Below are positions 53,636 to 60,962 of a stretch of 64,000 nt of DNA, piece after piece. The notes below the pieces were generated by a model. It ran no database searches, was not told the DNA's origin, and saw nothing but the letters and a program-made list of their open reading frames with translations. A program made the translations under genes and the position numbers. The DNA is from Clostridium sp. (lineage in GTDB: Bacteria > Bacteroidota > Bacteroidia > Bacteroidales > Bacteroidaceae): contig JAMPGY010000008.1 in the NCBI GenBank assembly GCA_023663705.1, positions 14,622-78,621 of the forward strand, read 5' to 3'. The first letter of the stretch is position 1; every line of letters starts with the position of its first letter.

Positions 53636-54823
53636 TCAGATTTCATTCCGGTGTTCCAGATAGGTTTCAAGATCTTTGTCTCCACGACCACTTACCGTGA
53701 GTACCACTACATCGTTACGATTGAATTGCATTCGTGGCAGCATGCCCAAGGCGTGAGCTGATTCCAGAGCCGGAATGATGCCTTCCAGACGGGTCAGTTC
53801 GTAGGCGGCACGCAGAGCCTCGTCGTCATTGACAGCCATCACCGTAGCGCGTCCTTTGCGGGCCATATTGGCGTGCATCGGCCCAATGCCCGGATAATCC
53901 AATCCGGCAGAAATGGAGTAGGGTTCTACAATCTGTCCATCCTCGTCCTGCATTACCAGGGTGCGGCTTCCGTGCAGGATACCTAACGATCCGCATTGTA
54001 TGGTTGCAGCTGTCTCTCCGCTCTTTATTCCTCGTCCGCCGGCCTCACCTAAGACGATGTTTACACGTGTGTCGTCCAGATAGTGATAGATTGTTCCGGC
54101 AGCATTGGAACCACCACCTACGCAGGCCATCAGATAGTCGGGATAGTCACGTCCCTCTTTATCTTGCAATTGTTGTTTGATTTCACTACTGATGACGCTT
54201 TGCAACCGTGCCACCAAATCAGGATAGGGGTGTGGTCCTACAGTGGAACCGATGATGTAAAAGGTATCCGACGGATGGCAACACCAGTCGCGAATGGCTT
54301 CGTTGGTGGCATCTTTCAGTGTTTTGTTTCCGCTTTCCACCGGGAATACTTCGGCTCCCAGCATCTTCATGCGTTCCACATTTATGTGTTGGCGTTTCAC
54401 ATCCGTGGCTCCCATATACACTCGGCAGGGCATATTCATCAGTGCGCATACTGTAGCCACAGCCACACCGTGCTGTCCGGCGCCGGTCTCGGCAATAATA
54501 CGTTTTTTGCCCATTTTTCGTGCCAGTAGAATCTGTCCAATGGCATTGTTTATTTTGTGGGCGCCGGTGTGGTTCAGATCCTCACGTTTGAGATAGAGCT
54601 TGCAACCGTATTTCTCACTCATCCGACGGGCAAAATAGAGGGGGGAGGGACGGCCCACGTAATCGCGCAGCAGCATGTGGAACTCGTTCTTGAAATTATC
54701 GTCCGAAAGGATGGGTAGATACGCCTCTTTCAGATTTTCCACTGTTTTGTATAGGATTTCGGGTACATAAGCACCACCGAACTCTCCGTAATATCCGTCT
54801 TTGTTTACCTTGTAGCTTTCCAT
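53636..54823 (-). CDS. trpB: Tryptophan synthase beta subunit
   Basis: 395 residues, TrpB1 type. It condenses indole with serine using PLP. The PLP lysine lies in [18 protein letters not shown] (near residue 90), the Glu in [11 protein letters not shown], and the phosphate loop in [11 protein letters not shown] (near 235). It opens the operon, ahead of trpE, the usual Bacteroides gene order. An attenuator lies upstream. Confidence 0.97.
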   Translation of the reverse strand: MESYKVNKDGYYGEFGGAYVPEILYKTVENLKEAYLPILSDDNFKNEFHMLLRDYVGRPSPLYFARRMSEKYGCKLYLKREDLNHTGAHKINNAIGQILLARKMGKKRIIAETGAGQHGVAVATVCALMNMPCRVYMGATDVKRQHINVERMKMLGAEVFPVESGNKTLKDATNEAIRDWCCHPSDTFYIIGSTVGPHPYPDLVARLQSVISSEIKQQLQDKEGRDYPDYLMACVGGGSNAAGTIYHYLDDTRVNIVLGEAGGRGIKSGETAATIQCGSLGILHGSRTLVMQDEDGQIVEPYSISAGLDYPGIGPMHANMARKGRATVMAVNDDEALRAAYELTRLEGIIPALESAHALGMLPRMQFNRNDVVVLTVSGRGDKDLETYLEHRNEI

Positions 54824-54873
54824 TTTATATTTGTATTTTGATTTATATTATGAATTGTATGTTGTGAAAAGTA

Positions 54874-54907
54874 AAAGAGACCTGTCGTAAGTACGACAGG
54901 TCTCTTT
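54874..54907 (-). terminator. trp attenuator terminator hairpin
   Basis: A perfect 16-bp stem, AAAGAGACCTGTCGTA with TACGACAGGTCTCTTT, has a 2-nt loop and is followed on the minus strand by TTACTTTT. It lies between the Trp-rich leader peptide and trpB, where a transcription attenuator belongs. Confidence 0.85.
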
Positions 54908-54947
54908 CTATATGTGTCTGTTTTATTTTACATACAAGACTTGCAGC

Positions 54948-55007
54948 TCACGACTTTTTGAGTTTTGAGTTGCGCCACCACCAATATGTATTCTTGCATG
55001 CAAGCAT
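54948..55007 (-). CDS. trpL: trp operon leader peptide (three tandem Trp codons)
   Basis: A 19-codon reading frame, MLACKNTYWWWRNSKLKKS, ATG at 55007 and TGA ending at 54948. Three adjacent TGG codons in a 19-residue peptide, just before a strong hairpin and the trp operon, is the classic attenuation leader. When charged tRNA-Trp is scarce the ribosome should stall on these codons and allow transcription onward. I did not find a clear alternative antiterminator pairing. It begins ~18 nt after the predicted transcript start. Confidence 0.85.
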   Translation of the reverse strand: MLACKNTYWWWRNSKLKKS

Positions 55008-55031
55008 TGCTGTTTCTGATTTTATTTGTTG

Positions 55032-55062
55032 CAAATGTATGAAATAATCTGTTCCCGACAAA
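55032..55062 (-). promoter_or_regulatory. Promoter of the trp operon
   Basis: The minus strand has TTTG (55059-55062), a 19-nt spacer and TACATTTG (55032-55039). Transcription would begin near 55025, ahead of the leader peptide. Confidence 0.8.
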
Positions 55063-55123
55063 CAAAAAGCGATGTTTTTTGTGATTTGCTATACGATTTT
55101 GATTTTTGTAATACACCTACAGC

Positions 55124-55657
55124 CTATTCGGTAGTCACCTGAAAGTCGTAGGCACGGATGTCGCCGTATTCGTTGATGGGTTTGCACGACAGATCGACAA
55201 TGATGTATTCGCCGGGTGTGAGTGGATGGATCGGAGTGATGGCAAATCCCATGTCCGGTAGGTTGTCTATCCGGAATGAGGTTAGTTCCACACGTGTGTA
55301 TTCGCATTCGGAGAGTTGAGCTGCGGGAAGTCGGCGATGTGTCTTTTTAGTTTTGAGTCGCAACAGGGCAAAGTCGTTGAGTGTGCCTTGCCGGGGATAG
55401 ATGGCAAAGCGGGGTTGCGTGTCTGTCAATTGCTGTGCATGTGCGCCCCAAAAATAGCGTACCGTCTTTCTGCCTACATTCACTCCCTGTATGTCCCATC
55501 CTTTTTTCAATTCCGTCTGGCTGGTCACGGCTTTCATGGCATAGGTTTTTTCCTCCACATAGATATACACTTCCGGAGGCGGTGTCTGCATTTGTGCGGA
55601 TGCTTGGGCGGTTGCTATCCACAGGATGAGCAGGATGATGTATTTGAATTCTCTCAT
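55124..55657 (-). CDS. Small exported protein, unknown function
   Basis: 177 residues from the ATG at 55657 (MREFKYIILLILWIATAQASA signal peptide). An in-frame ATG at 55669 is a possible alternative. The mature part is beta-rich with no known motif (VYIYVEEKTYAMKAVTSQTELKKGWDIQGVNVGRKTVRYF...). Last of three minus-strand genes after the porin and nuclease, 13-25 bp downstream of the nuclease stop. Confidence 0.7.
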   Translation of the reverse strand: MREFKYIILLILWIATAQASAQMQTPPPEVYIYVEEKTYAMKAVTSQTELKKGWDIQGVNVGRKTVRYFWGAHAQQLTDTQPRFAIYPRQGTLNDFALLRLKTKKTHRRLPAAQLSECEYTRVELTSFRIDNLPDMGFAITPIHPLTPGEYIIVDLSCKPINEYGDIRAYDFQVTTE

Positions 55658-55682
55658 GGTATGTGACATCTTATTTATGTTT

Positions 55683-56561
55683 TTATTTCCAATCGTTGAA
55701 ATTGCATTCGGCCTCGGCTTTCCGTTCCACCTCCTTTGGCAGTTTGCTGAAAAAATTAATGCCGGTGCGACTTTCCACCTGGTCCACACTCACGGCATAG
55801 TCCTGCATGGGGCGGTTGCTTTGTTCATGGGGATAGATAAATCCGATGGCTTTGGCTGTTCCGTCATTGTTCATGCGCAGAATCACCTTGAAAAAGCCGT
55901 CGGGTATGGTCACCCGATTGGCTCCGATGGTATTGTGTTTACCCTTGTTTATGATAGGGCCGCATACAATATATATTATTCCGTATTTGCGTGCCCATTT
56001 GCGCGATTTTTCTTCCAGTTCCTTCCAGTCTCCGTTGTTGAGCGAGTGGAGTTGTGGGCAGATGTTGCTCAGATAGCAGCATTCCGCCATGGTTTGTGCA
56101 CTTATCTTATTGTCGGCTGAAGGACACATGTGGCCGCGATCATATCCAGAACCTTTGTAGTCGCTATCCTCTGCGGTTGTTCCTTTCTTCACATCGGGAT
56201 CGGGACAGAAATGGTCGTTCCGAGGTTCTGTGGCTCGTGTTCTTTCGTCAGTCAGTTCCCATGCTACCCAGTTGGGCAGTTTGTGCTTACGGTTGAATGA
56301 AACTGTGTAAGCGGTGTGCCACACCACTTCTTCAGGTCGGTCGGTGAGAAAGGATGGAATCTCCAGTTGCATCTTGGTGCGCACGGCCTTTCCTTTTGTT
56401 TTGGCCTTGTTTTCATCTGAATCCGCGTTGGGTTTCTTTATATTTTGGGGTAGAGGTGCTTCTGTCGGGAACAGCCTGCATAGGATTTCTTGGATGTCGC
56501 TGTGGTTTATTCCAAGGGTGAAGGCAACTACAAGCACAGCCAATGAGAATAGCTTTTTCAT
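55683..56561 (-). CDS. Secreted DNA/RNA non-specific endonuclease
   Basis: 292 residues with a hydrophobic export signal (MKKLFSLAVLVVAFTLG). The NUC1/Serratia-type catalytic motif YDRGHMCPSADNK (Asp-Arg-Gly-His) is near residue 143, followed by SNICPQLHSLNNGDWKELEEKSR with the metal-binding Asn. Such beta-beta-alpha metal nucleases degrade DNA and RNA. Its location 24 bp after a porin gene suggests scavenging of extracellular nucleic acid, an inference only. Confidence 0.9.
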   Translation of the reverse strand: MKKLFSLAVLVVAFTLGINHSDIQEILCRLFPTEAPLPQNIKKPNADSDENKAKTKGKAVRTKMQLEIPSFLTDRPEEVVWHTAYTVSFNRKHKLPNWVAWELTDERTRATEPRNDHFCPDPDVKKGTTAEDSDYKGSGYDRGHMCPSADNKISAQTMAECCYLSNICPQLHSLNNGDWKELEEKSRKWARKYGIIYIVCGPIINKGKHNTIGANRVTIPDGFFKVILRMNNDGTAKAIGFIYPHEQSNRPMQDYAVSVDQVESRTGINFFSKLPKEVERKAEAECNFNDWK

Positions 56562-56585
56562 TGTGATGTTGAATTATATGGAGGT

Positions 56586-57683
56586 TCAGAAACGCCAGTA
56601 AAGTTGCATGTCGAAGGTATTGTAGTGTCCATCGCCTCCGGTTGCACGATCGTCTGTAAAATTGTAGTTGGCTTGTAATTTCAAATTTTTGCAGAAATAA
56701 TAGTTGGCCGAGGCACCATACAGACTGCGCTGCGTGGCGTGTGTGCGATCATCGCGATACACATCCCAGTGGGCGTATATCTTGCAGTGTTTGCCGGCCG
56801 GTGCGCCCACAACCACATACCAGGCATCACTTTTGTCTCTACCGGTGAAACTTTCCTGTCCGGTTTGTTCGTCTATCTTGTAATCAGATATCTTATGACC
56901 TTGGCTTAGTGCATATTCAGCTCTTACAGTCCATTTCGATTCGTATTTCACACCGCAGGCAAAGCGGTTGCGATCCACGGTTATTCCGTTTTTGGTGTAG
57001 TTTCCTCCCCAGCCAAACGCGCCGATGGCCAGTTCCTTCACCGGCATAACCCATAGTCCCCCAATCACGTCTTTGGCCCGGTTCTCATCGGCATGGTTGA
57101 TACCTTGTCCGTTGTACACTCCCATCTGATAATGCAGAAAACTGTGTCCGTCCCGTTTACTGGTGAAAAAGTCGCCTTGCAATTGTAATCCCAGGTCACG
57201 TCCACCGCTGGTATGTTCTCCCACACGGTCGTTCATGCCGGCCAGTTTGTCTATCAATTGCGAGTAGGCTCCCATTCCTATATCCCAGGGATTCATGGGA
57301 TTTTCGAATGTAAAGGCACGCTTGAACTGACCGAATTTCACGTTTACATATTTATATTTGCACCATTCTATCCAAGCATCCACGATATGTGGTCCTTTCT
57401 CCTTGCTCGCCCCCGAAACACCGTTCATTTCCATTTGGAAATTATATTTAAAGTCCAGCATCTTACCTCCGGCATACACACGCACCAGTCTCAGATCGAA
57501 ATCCGTGTGGCTTTTAGTGGTCGCGTCAAGGTCACGGTCCGTGGCAGATGCCTTGCCGATAACATAGCCTCCCACAGTGATATTCTGCTTAAACTCATTC
57601 CAATACTTTGCTTTTTGGTCTTGCGCCGAGAGAGTTGATACGCTTAGTAGAGCCAGTGCAGCCCATGTTGCCTTGTGGTCCAT
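56586..57683 (-). CDS. Porin, OprO/OprP (phosphate-selective) like
   Basis: 365 residues with a signal peptide ([21 protein letters not shown]) and a beta-barrel pattern ending in a C-terminal aromatic (MQLYWRF). [23 protein letters not shown] (near 65-90) and [27 protein letters not shown] fit the OprO/P family. The family includes phosphate and polyphosphate porins; selectivity here is unproven. First gene of the porin-nuclease-exported-protein run. Confidence 0.85.
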   Translation of the reverse strand: MDHKATWAALALLSVSTLSAQDQKAKYWNEFKQNITVGGYVIGKASATDRDLDATTKSHTDFDLRLVRVYAGGKMLDFKYNFQMEMNGVSGASKEKGPHIVDAWIEWCKYKYVNVKFGQFKRAFTFENPMNPWDIGMGAYSQLIDKLAGMNDRVGEHTSGGRDLGLQLQGDFFTSKRDGHSFLHYQMGVYNGQGINHADENRAKDVIGGLWVMPVKELAIGAFGWGGNYTKNGITVDRNRFACGVKYESKWTVRAEYALSQGHKISDYKIDEQTGQESFTGRDKSDAWYVVVGAPAGKHCKIYAHWDVYRDDRTHATQRSLYGASANYYFCKNLKLQANYNFTDDRATGGDGHYNTFDMQLYWRF

Positions 57684-57719
57684 TTTATTTCTGTAATATA
57701 TTTATAAGGTTAAGAGATA

Positions 57720-57727
57720 CAAAAATA
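57720..57727 (-). promoter_or_regulatory. -7 promoter box of the porin operon
   Basis: The minus strand reads TATTTTTG, 36 nt before the porin ATG; -33 unclear. Confidence 0.5.
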
Positions 57728-57796
57728 GATAAAATCTCTGAAAGAATCTCGAAAAACAGAAGAAATGACGTGATGAATGTTTGGTTACTTAAATCA

Positions 57797-57817
57797 ATGT
57801 TTGTAAATTTGCGAACA
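57797..57817 (+). promoter_or_regulatory. ArsR operator copy 1 overlapping the arsR promoter
   Basis: An imperfect palindrome TGTTTGTAAATTTGCGAACA. The -7 box TAAATTTG (57804-57811) is inside it, so bound repressor would block the promoter. It sits 18 nt before the arsR ATG and shares sequence with copies at 58240, 58294 and 59511. Confidence 0.7.
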
Positions 57818-57835
57818 AAAGGTGGGAATGAAGAT

Positions 57836-58165
57836 ATGAATGATAAAAAAGAATATACATCAAAGCAGGAAAAGCTGGCACGCTTTGCAAAGGCACTCGG
57901 ACATCCCGCCCGCATTGCCATTTTACAATTTCTTGCCAAACAGGAAACATGCTATTTCGGTGACATACACGATGAACTGCCTATAGCGAAAGCCACGGTG
58001 TCGCAGCATCTGTCGGAACTGAAGGATGCCGGATTGATACAAGGGGAGATAGAAACTCCAAAGGTGAAATACTGCATCAACAAAGAGAATTGGCAGCTGG
58101 CAAAGGAGCTGTTCAGAGAGTTTCTCAGTCAGGGCGTATGCAAAAAGGAGGGTTGCTGTGAATAA
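57836..58165 (+). CDS. arsR: ArsR/SmtB-family metalloregulator
   Basis: 109 residues from the ATG at 57836. A winged helix-turn-helix: [66 protein letters not shown]. Cys lie in the alpha3-like region (ETCYFGDIH) and in a C-terminal CKKEGCC cluster, likely inducer-binding (arsenite or antimonite). It should repress its own and the downstream genes through the four repeated operators. A longer frame from 57608 would run through the promoter and is rejected. Confidence 0.9.
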   Translation: MNDKKEYTSKQEKLARFAKALGHPARIAILQFLAKQETCYFGDIHDELPIAKATVSQHLSELKDAGLIQGEIETPKVKYCINKENWQLAKELFREFLSQGVCKKEGCCE

Positions 58166-58168
58166 ATT

Positions 58169-58210
58169 GACTCCCAAAAGTAGGACAAAAAACTTTTGGG
58201 GTGTAGTTCA
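58169..58210. other. Palindrome after arsR, terminator or IS-end remnant
   Basis: CCCAAAAGT pairs with ACTTTTGGG around a 10-nt loop. The stretch reads outward as TGACTCCCAAAAGT and, on the other strand, TGAACTACACCCCAAAAGT, like abutted IS3-type ends. No transposase is nearby. It may simply slow transcription out of arsR; no T-run follows. Confidence 0.45.
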
Positions 58211-58239
58211 GAATAACTGCACCTTTTCTTTTCCTTTGT

Positions 58240-58260
58240 ATGTTCGTTGTTTTGCGAATA
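58240..58260 (+). promoter_or_regulatory. ArsR operator copy 2
   Basis: TGTTCGTTGTTTTGCGAATA, a palindrome of the same type as copy 1; the embedded -7 box is imperfect (TTGTTTTG). It lies upstream of the arsF-like gene. Confidence 0.65.
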
Positions 58261-58293
58261 TAAGATAGGTGCAAGCCTTTTTTTATGCTTTAT

Positions 58294-58314
58294 ATGTTCG
58301 TAATTTTGCGAATG
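58294..58314 (+). promoter_or_regulatory. ArsR operator copy 3 and arsF-like promoter
   Basis: TTCGTAATTTTGCGAA is nearly symmetric and contains the -7 box TAATTTTG (58301-58308), 45 nt before the arsF-like ATG. Forms a tandem pair with copy 2 at 54-bp spacing. Confidence 0.7.
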
Positions 58315-58358
58315 GATGATCATCATGAACAATAATAATTTTAATTAAAAAAGAAAGT

Positions 58359-58766
58359 ATGAAAAGAATTTTATCGATTACATTGGTCTGTCTGTTCGCC
58401 ATTGTAGGCATGGCGCAGGCACAGACAAAGAGTGACGGTGTGGAAGTGATTTATTTCCACGGCAAACAACGTTGTGCCACGTGCATGGCCATTGAGAAGT
58501 ATGCCCGTGAGGTGGTGGATGCAGATTTTGCCGCGCAGAAGAAAGCAGGCAAGGTGCGCTTCCGCGTAGTGGACATTTCCACTGACGAGGGTGCAAGACT
58601 GGCTAAGGCTTATAAGGTGAGCTGGGCGTCGCTCTACGTGAACCAATGGAAGGGCGGCAAGGAGACACGCAACGACATGACGCGCTTCGGTTTCGGATAT
58701 GCACGGAATAAGACGGACGAGTTCAAGAAGGGACTGAAGGCGAAAATCAACGAACTGCTGAAATAG
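58359..58766 (+). CDS. arsF: ArsF-like exported thioredoxin-fold protein
   Basis: 135 residues with a signal peptide (MKRILSITLVCLFAIVGMAQA). A thioredoxin-like CATC in YFHGKQRCATCMAIEKYAREVV (residues ~30-50). Resembles ArsF of the Bacteroides arsEFG genes, linked to reduction of nitrated aromatic arsenicals. The arsG-like permease follows 10 bp later. Function here is inferred from that resemblance and from the ArsR neighbour. Confidence 0.75.
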   Translation: MKRILSITLVCLFAIVGMAQAQTKSDGVEVIYFHGKQRCATCMAIEKYAREVVDADFAAQKKAGKVRFRVVDISTDEGARLAKAYKVSWASLYVNQWKGGKETRNDMTRFGFGYARNKTDEFKKGLKAKINELLK

Positions 58767-58776
58767 ACCGCTGATT

Positions 58777-59484
58777 ATGGATTACCTTCAGACTCTGCTC
58801 GACGGGAGCGACATTCCCGTGCTTACGGCGTTCCTCCTGGGGCTGCTCACGGCGCTCAGTCCCTGTCCGCTCGCCACAAACATCACTGCCGTAGGCTTCA
58901 TCAGCAAGGATATTGACAACCGGAACCGTATATTCCTCAACGGACTGCTCTATACCGCAGGGCGCATACTGAGTTACTCCGTGCTGGGTGCGGTGCTGAT
59001 TGCCGTGATACGCAGCGGTGCGGACACGTTCGACATACAGAACGAAATCAGCCTGTGGGGCGAACGGCTGCTGGCTCCGGCACTGATTGTGATAGGACTC
59101 TTCATGCTGTTCGGCGACAAGCTGCCGCTGCCTCAGTTCGGTGTGTCGGCTTCCGGCAGGATGGAACGGTTGAGTGGGGCATGGGGCAGCCTGCTGCTGG
59201 GCGTGTTGTTCGCTCTTGCGTTCTGTCCGTCCAGCGGATTGTTCTATTTCGGCATGCTCATCCCTATGTCGGCAGCGGAAAGCGGCGGCTACCTGCTGCC
59301 GGTGGTCTTTGCCATAGCCACGGGAGTGCCTGTCATGGCGGTGGCATGGGTGCTGGCGTACAGCGTACAGGGCATCGGCAACTTCTACAAGCGGATAGGC
59401 ATCTTCCAGAAATGGTTCAACCGCATCGTGGCGGTGCTGTTCATTCTTGTGGGAGTGTATTACGGATGCGTGAATTATTTGTAA
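58777..59484 (+). CDS. arsG: ArsG-like efflux permease (CcdA/DsbD-type)
   Basis: 235 residues with six or so membrane helices. LLTALSPCPLATNITAVGFI (near residue 25) and LLLGVLFALAFCPSSGLFYFGMLIPM carry paired Cys-Pro motifs of the DsbD/CcdA (LysE) superfamily. It matches the ArsG family reported to export trivalent aromatic arsenicals; it could instead carry reducing power across the membrane to the ArsF-like protein. Directly follows that gene. Confidence 0.75.
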   Translation: MDYLQTLLDGSDIPVLTAFLLGLLTALSPCPLATNITAVGFISKDIDNRNRIFLNGLLYTAGRILSYSVLGAVLIAVIRSGADTFDIQNEISLWGERLLAPALIVIGLFMLFGDKLPLPQFGVSASGRMERLSGAWGSLLLGVLFALAFCPSSGLFYFGMLIPMSAAESGGYLLPVVFAIATGVPVMAVAWVLAYSVQGIGNFYKRIGIFQKWFNRIVAVLFILVGVYYGCVNYL

Positions 59485-59510
59485 CGGACTGCCTCCTTTT
59501 TTTATCCTTC

Positions 59511-59533
59511 ATGTTCGTTATTCTACAAACATG
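59511..59533 (+). promoter_or_regulatory. ArsR operator copy 4 before the permease
   Basis: ATGTTCGT, a 6-nt spacer and ACAAACAT form a near-perfect inverted repeat with the half-site of the other copies. No clear -7 box. It suggests separate control of the permease-thioredoxin-permease block. Confidence 0.6.
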
Positions 59534-59568
59534 TGAAAGATGAATGAGGCATATAAAAAAGAATATTT

Positions 59569-60468
59569 ATGAATACATTAGTTGAGACATTAGAGTATTT
59601 CGTGTTCATCACGTGCGAGCTTATTGCGCTCTTTATGCTTATCAGCGCGGCGGTGGAAATCATATTGATGTACATTCCGCAGGAAAAAATCAAGAAATGG
59701 CTTTCCGGACGAGGCATCTTGGGTAATGTGATGGCGGCGGGTTTCGGTGCACTGACACCGTTCTGCGCCTGCTCCACCATACCCATGACCGTGGGCTTCC
59801 TCAACGCAGGAGTACCATTCGGCAGCACCATGTCGTTTCTCATTGCCTCGCCGTTGCTCAATCCTATTATAATAGGTATGCTGGGAGCGATGGTGGGCGT
59901 GAAGGCGATGGCAGCCTATTTCGTCATAGCCTTTATCGCTTCGGTTGTGTTCGGTTATGTGCTGGAGAAAACCGGGATGCAGAAATATGTGAAGAACGTC
60001 CGTCTGAAAAACGGTCATGAGACTGCTGTGAAGAACAGACGCGTCTGGCCGTTCAAGCGCAAACTGCGCGAAGCGTTTGGCTCGGCATGGGGCAGTTTGC
60101 GGCCAATCATGGGCTATCTGCTGATCGGCGTAGCCCTGGGTGCGGGCATCTACGGTTATATGCCGCAGGACTTCGTGTTGCAGATAGCCGGTCCGGACAA
60201 TCTGTTTGCCATTCCCGTTGCTGCCGTGCTGGGCATTCCCCTGTACATCCGTGCGGAGACGGCAATCCCGATCGGTGTGGCACTTATGGGCAAAGGCATG
60301 AGCATCGGAAGTGTCATCGCTCTCATCATTGGCGGAGCGGGCATGGCTATACCCGAGATGACGATGCTTGCCAGCATCTTCCGCCGCAAACTGGTAGCTA
60401 CCATTGTGGCGGTGATATTCCTCACGGCAGTGATTGCCGGATATCTGTTCAACGTATTATTAGGTTAA
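59569..60468 (+). CDS. DUF318/ArsP-type permease 1
   Basis: 299 residues, about eight membrane helices, no soluble domain. FGALTPFCACSTIPMTVGFLNAGVPFGSTMSFLIASPLLNPI (about 62-105) has the Cys-containing CACSTIP motif of the DUF318 permease family (SO_0444/ArsP type), which includes organoarsenical efflux pumps. Follows operator copy 4. Substrate inferred only from neighbours. Confidence 0.8.
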   Translation: MNTLVETLEYFVFITCELIALFMLISAAVEIILMYIPQEKIKKWLSGRGILGNVMAAGFGALTPFCACSTIPMTVGFLNAGVPFGSTMSFLIASPLLNPIIIGMLGAMVGVKAMAAYFVIAFIASVVFGYVLEKTGMQKYVKNVRLKNGHETAVKNRRVWPFKRKLREAFGSAWGSLRPIMGYLLIGVALGAGIYGYMPQDFVLQIAGPDNLFAIPVAAVLGIPLYIRAETAIPIGVALMGKGMSIGSVIALIIGGAGMAIPEMTMLASIFRRKLVATIVAVIFLTAVIAGYLFNVLLG

Positions 60469-60528
60469 TCGCGTGAACCTGCTTAGCAAATAAATAATAG
60501 TTTAAAAAACCAAACAAAAAGAGACAAT

Positions 60529-60951
60529 ATGGAAAAGAAAGAAAACAAAAAAGGATTCTGGGCATCGCTGTTCTCGCCGAAGCCCTGTTCGTGTTCGTGT
60601 GGCGACAGCCTGATTGTGGAAGAAGAAAATGCCGGAACGTCCTGCGGCTGTGTCGGCGAAATACAGGAAGATATACAGGCTGCGTCCTGTTGCTGCGGTA
60701 CGGCTACGAGTAAAGTGAAGGAAGTGAAGGTGCTCGGTCCGGGATGTTCCAAATGCAAGGCAACGTACAGCGTTGTGGAACGGGTGATAAAGGCAAACCA
60801 TCTTGATGTGAAGCTGACGAAGGTGGACGACATTGGCGAGATGATGAGCTATAACATCATGACCACGCCTGCCGTAGTGGTGGATGGTGTGGTGAGGCTG
60901 AAAGGGCATGTGCCCACGGAGGCGGAAGTGAAAACCTTGCTCGGCATTTAA
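60529..60951 (+). CDS. Small thioredoxin-fold protein with Cys-rich N-terminus
   Basis: 140 residues, no signal peptide. The C-terminal ~78 residues are a glutaredoxin-like thioredoxin domain with GPGCSKC (CxxC) and TTPAVVVDG. The N-terminal ~60 residues hold eight Cys in clusters (CSCSC, CGC, CCC), unlike ordinary thioredoxins, and may bind a soft metal. Sits between two DUF318 permeases, 60 bp after the first and 11 bp before the second. Possible electron or metalloid donor to them; inference. Confidence 0.8.
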   Translation: MEKKENKKGFWASLFSPKPCSCSCGDSLIVEEENAGTSCGCVGEIQEDIQAASCCCGTATSKVKEVKVLGPGCSKCKATYSVVERVIKANHLDVKLTKVDDIGEMMSYNIMTTPAVVVDGVVRLKGHVPTEAEVKTLLGI

Positions 60952-60962
60952 GGAGAAAGCTC

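Noticed and set aside
54874..55007. A classic trp antiterminator stem overlapping the terminator
   Set aside because: I looked for sequence between the Trp codons and the hairpin that would pair with its 5' arm and found no convincing match, so I do not claim it.
54928..55116. 62-residue minus-strand ORF over the trp leader
   Set aside because: It overlaps the trpL reading frame out of phase, would start upstream of the trp promoter, and contains no Trp codons.
57608..57835. Longer N-terminus for the ArsR regulator
   Set aside because: It runs back through the porin gene start and the arsR promoter/operator; the family N-terminus begins at 57836.
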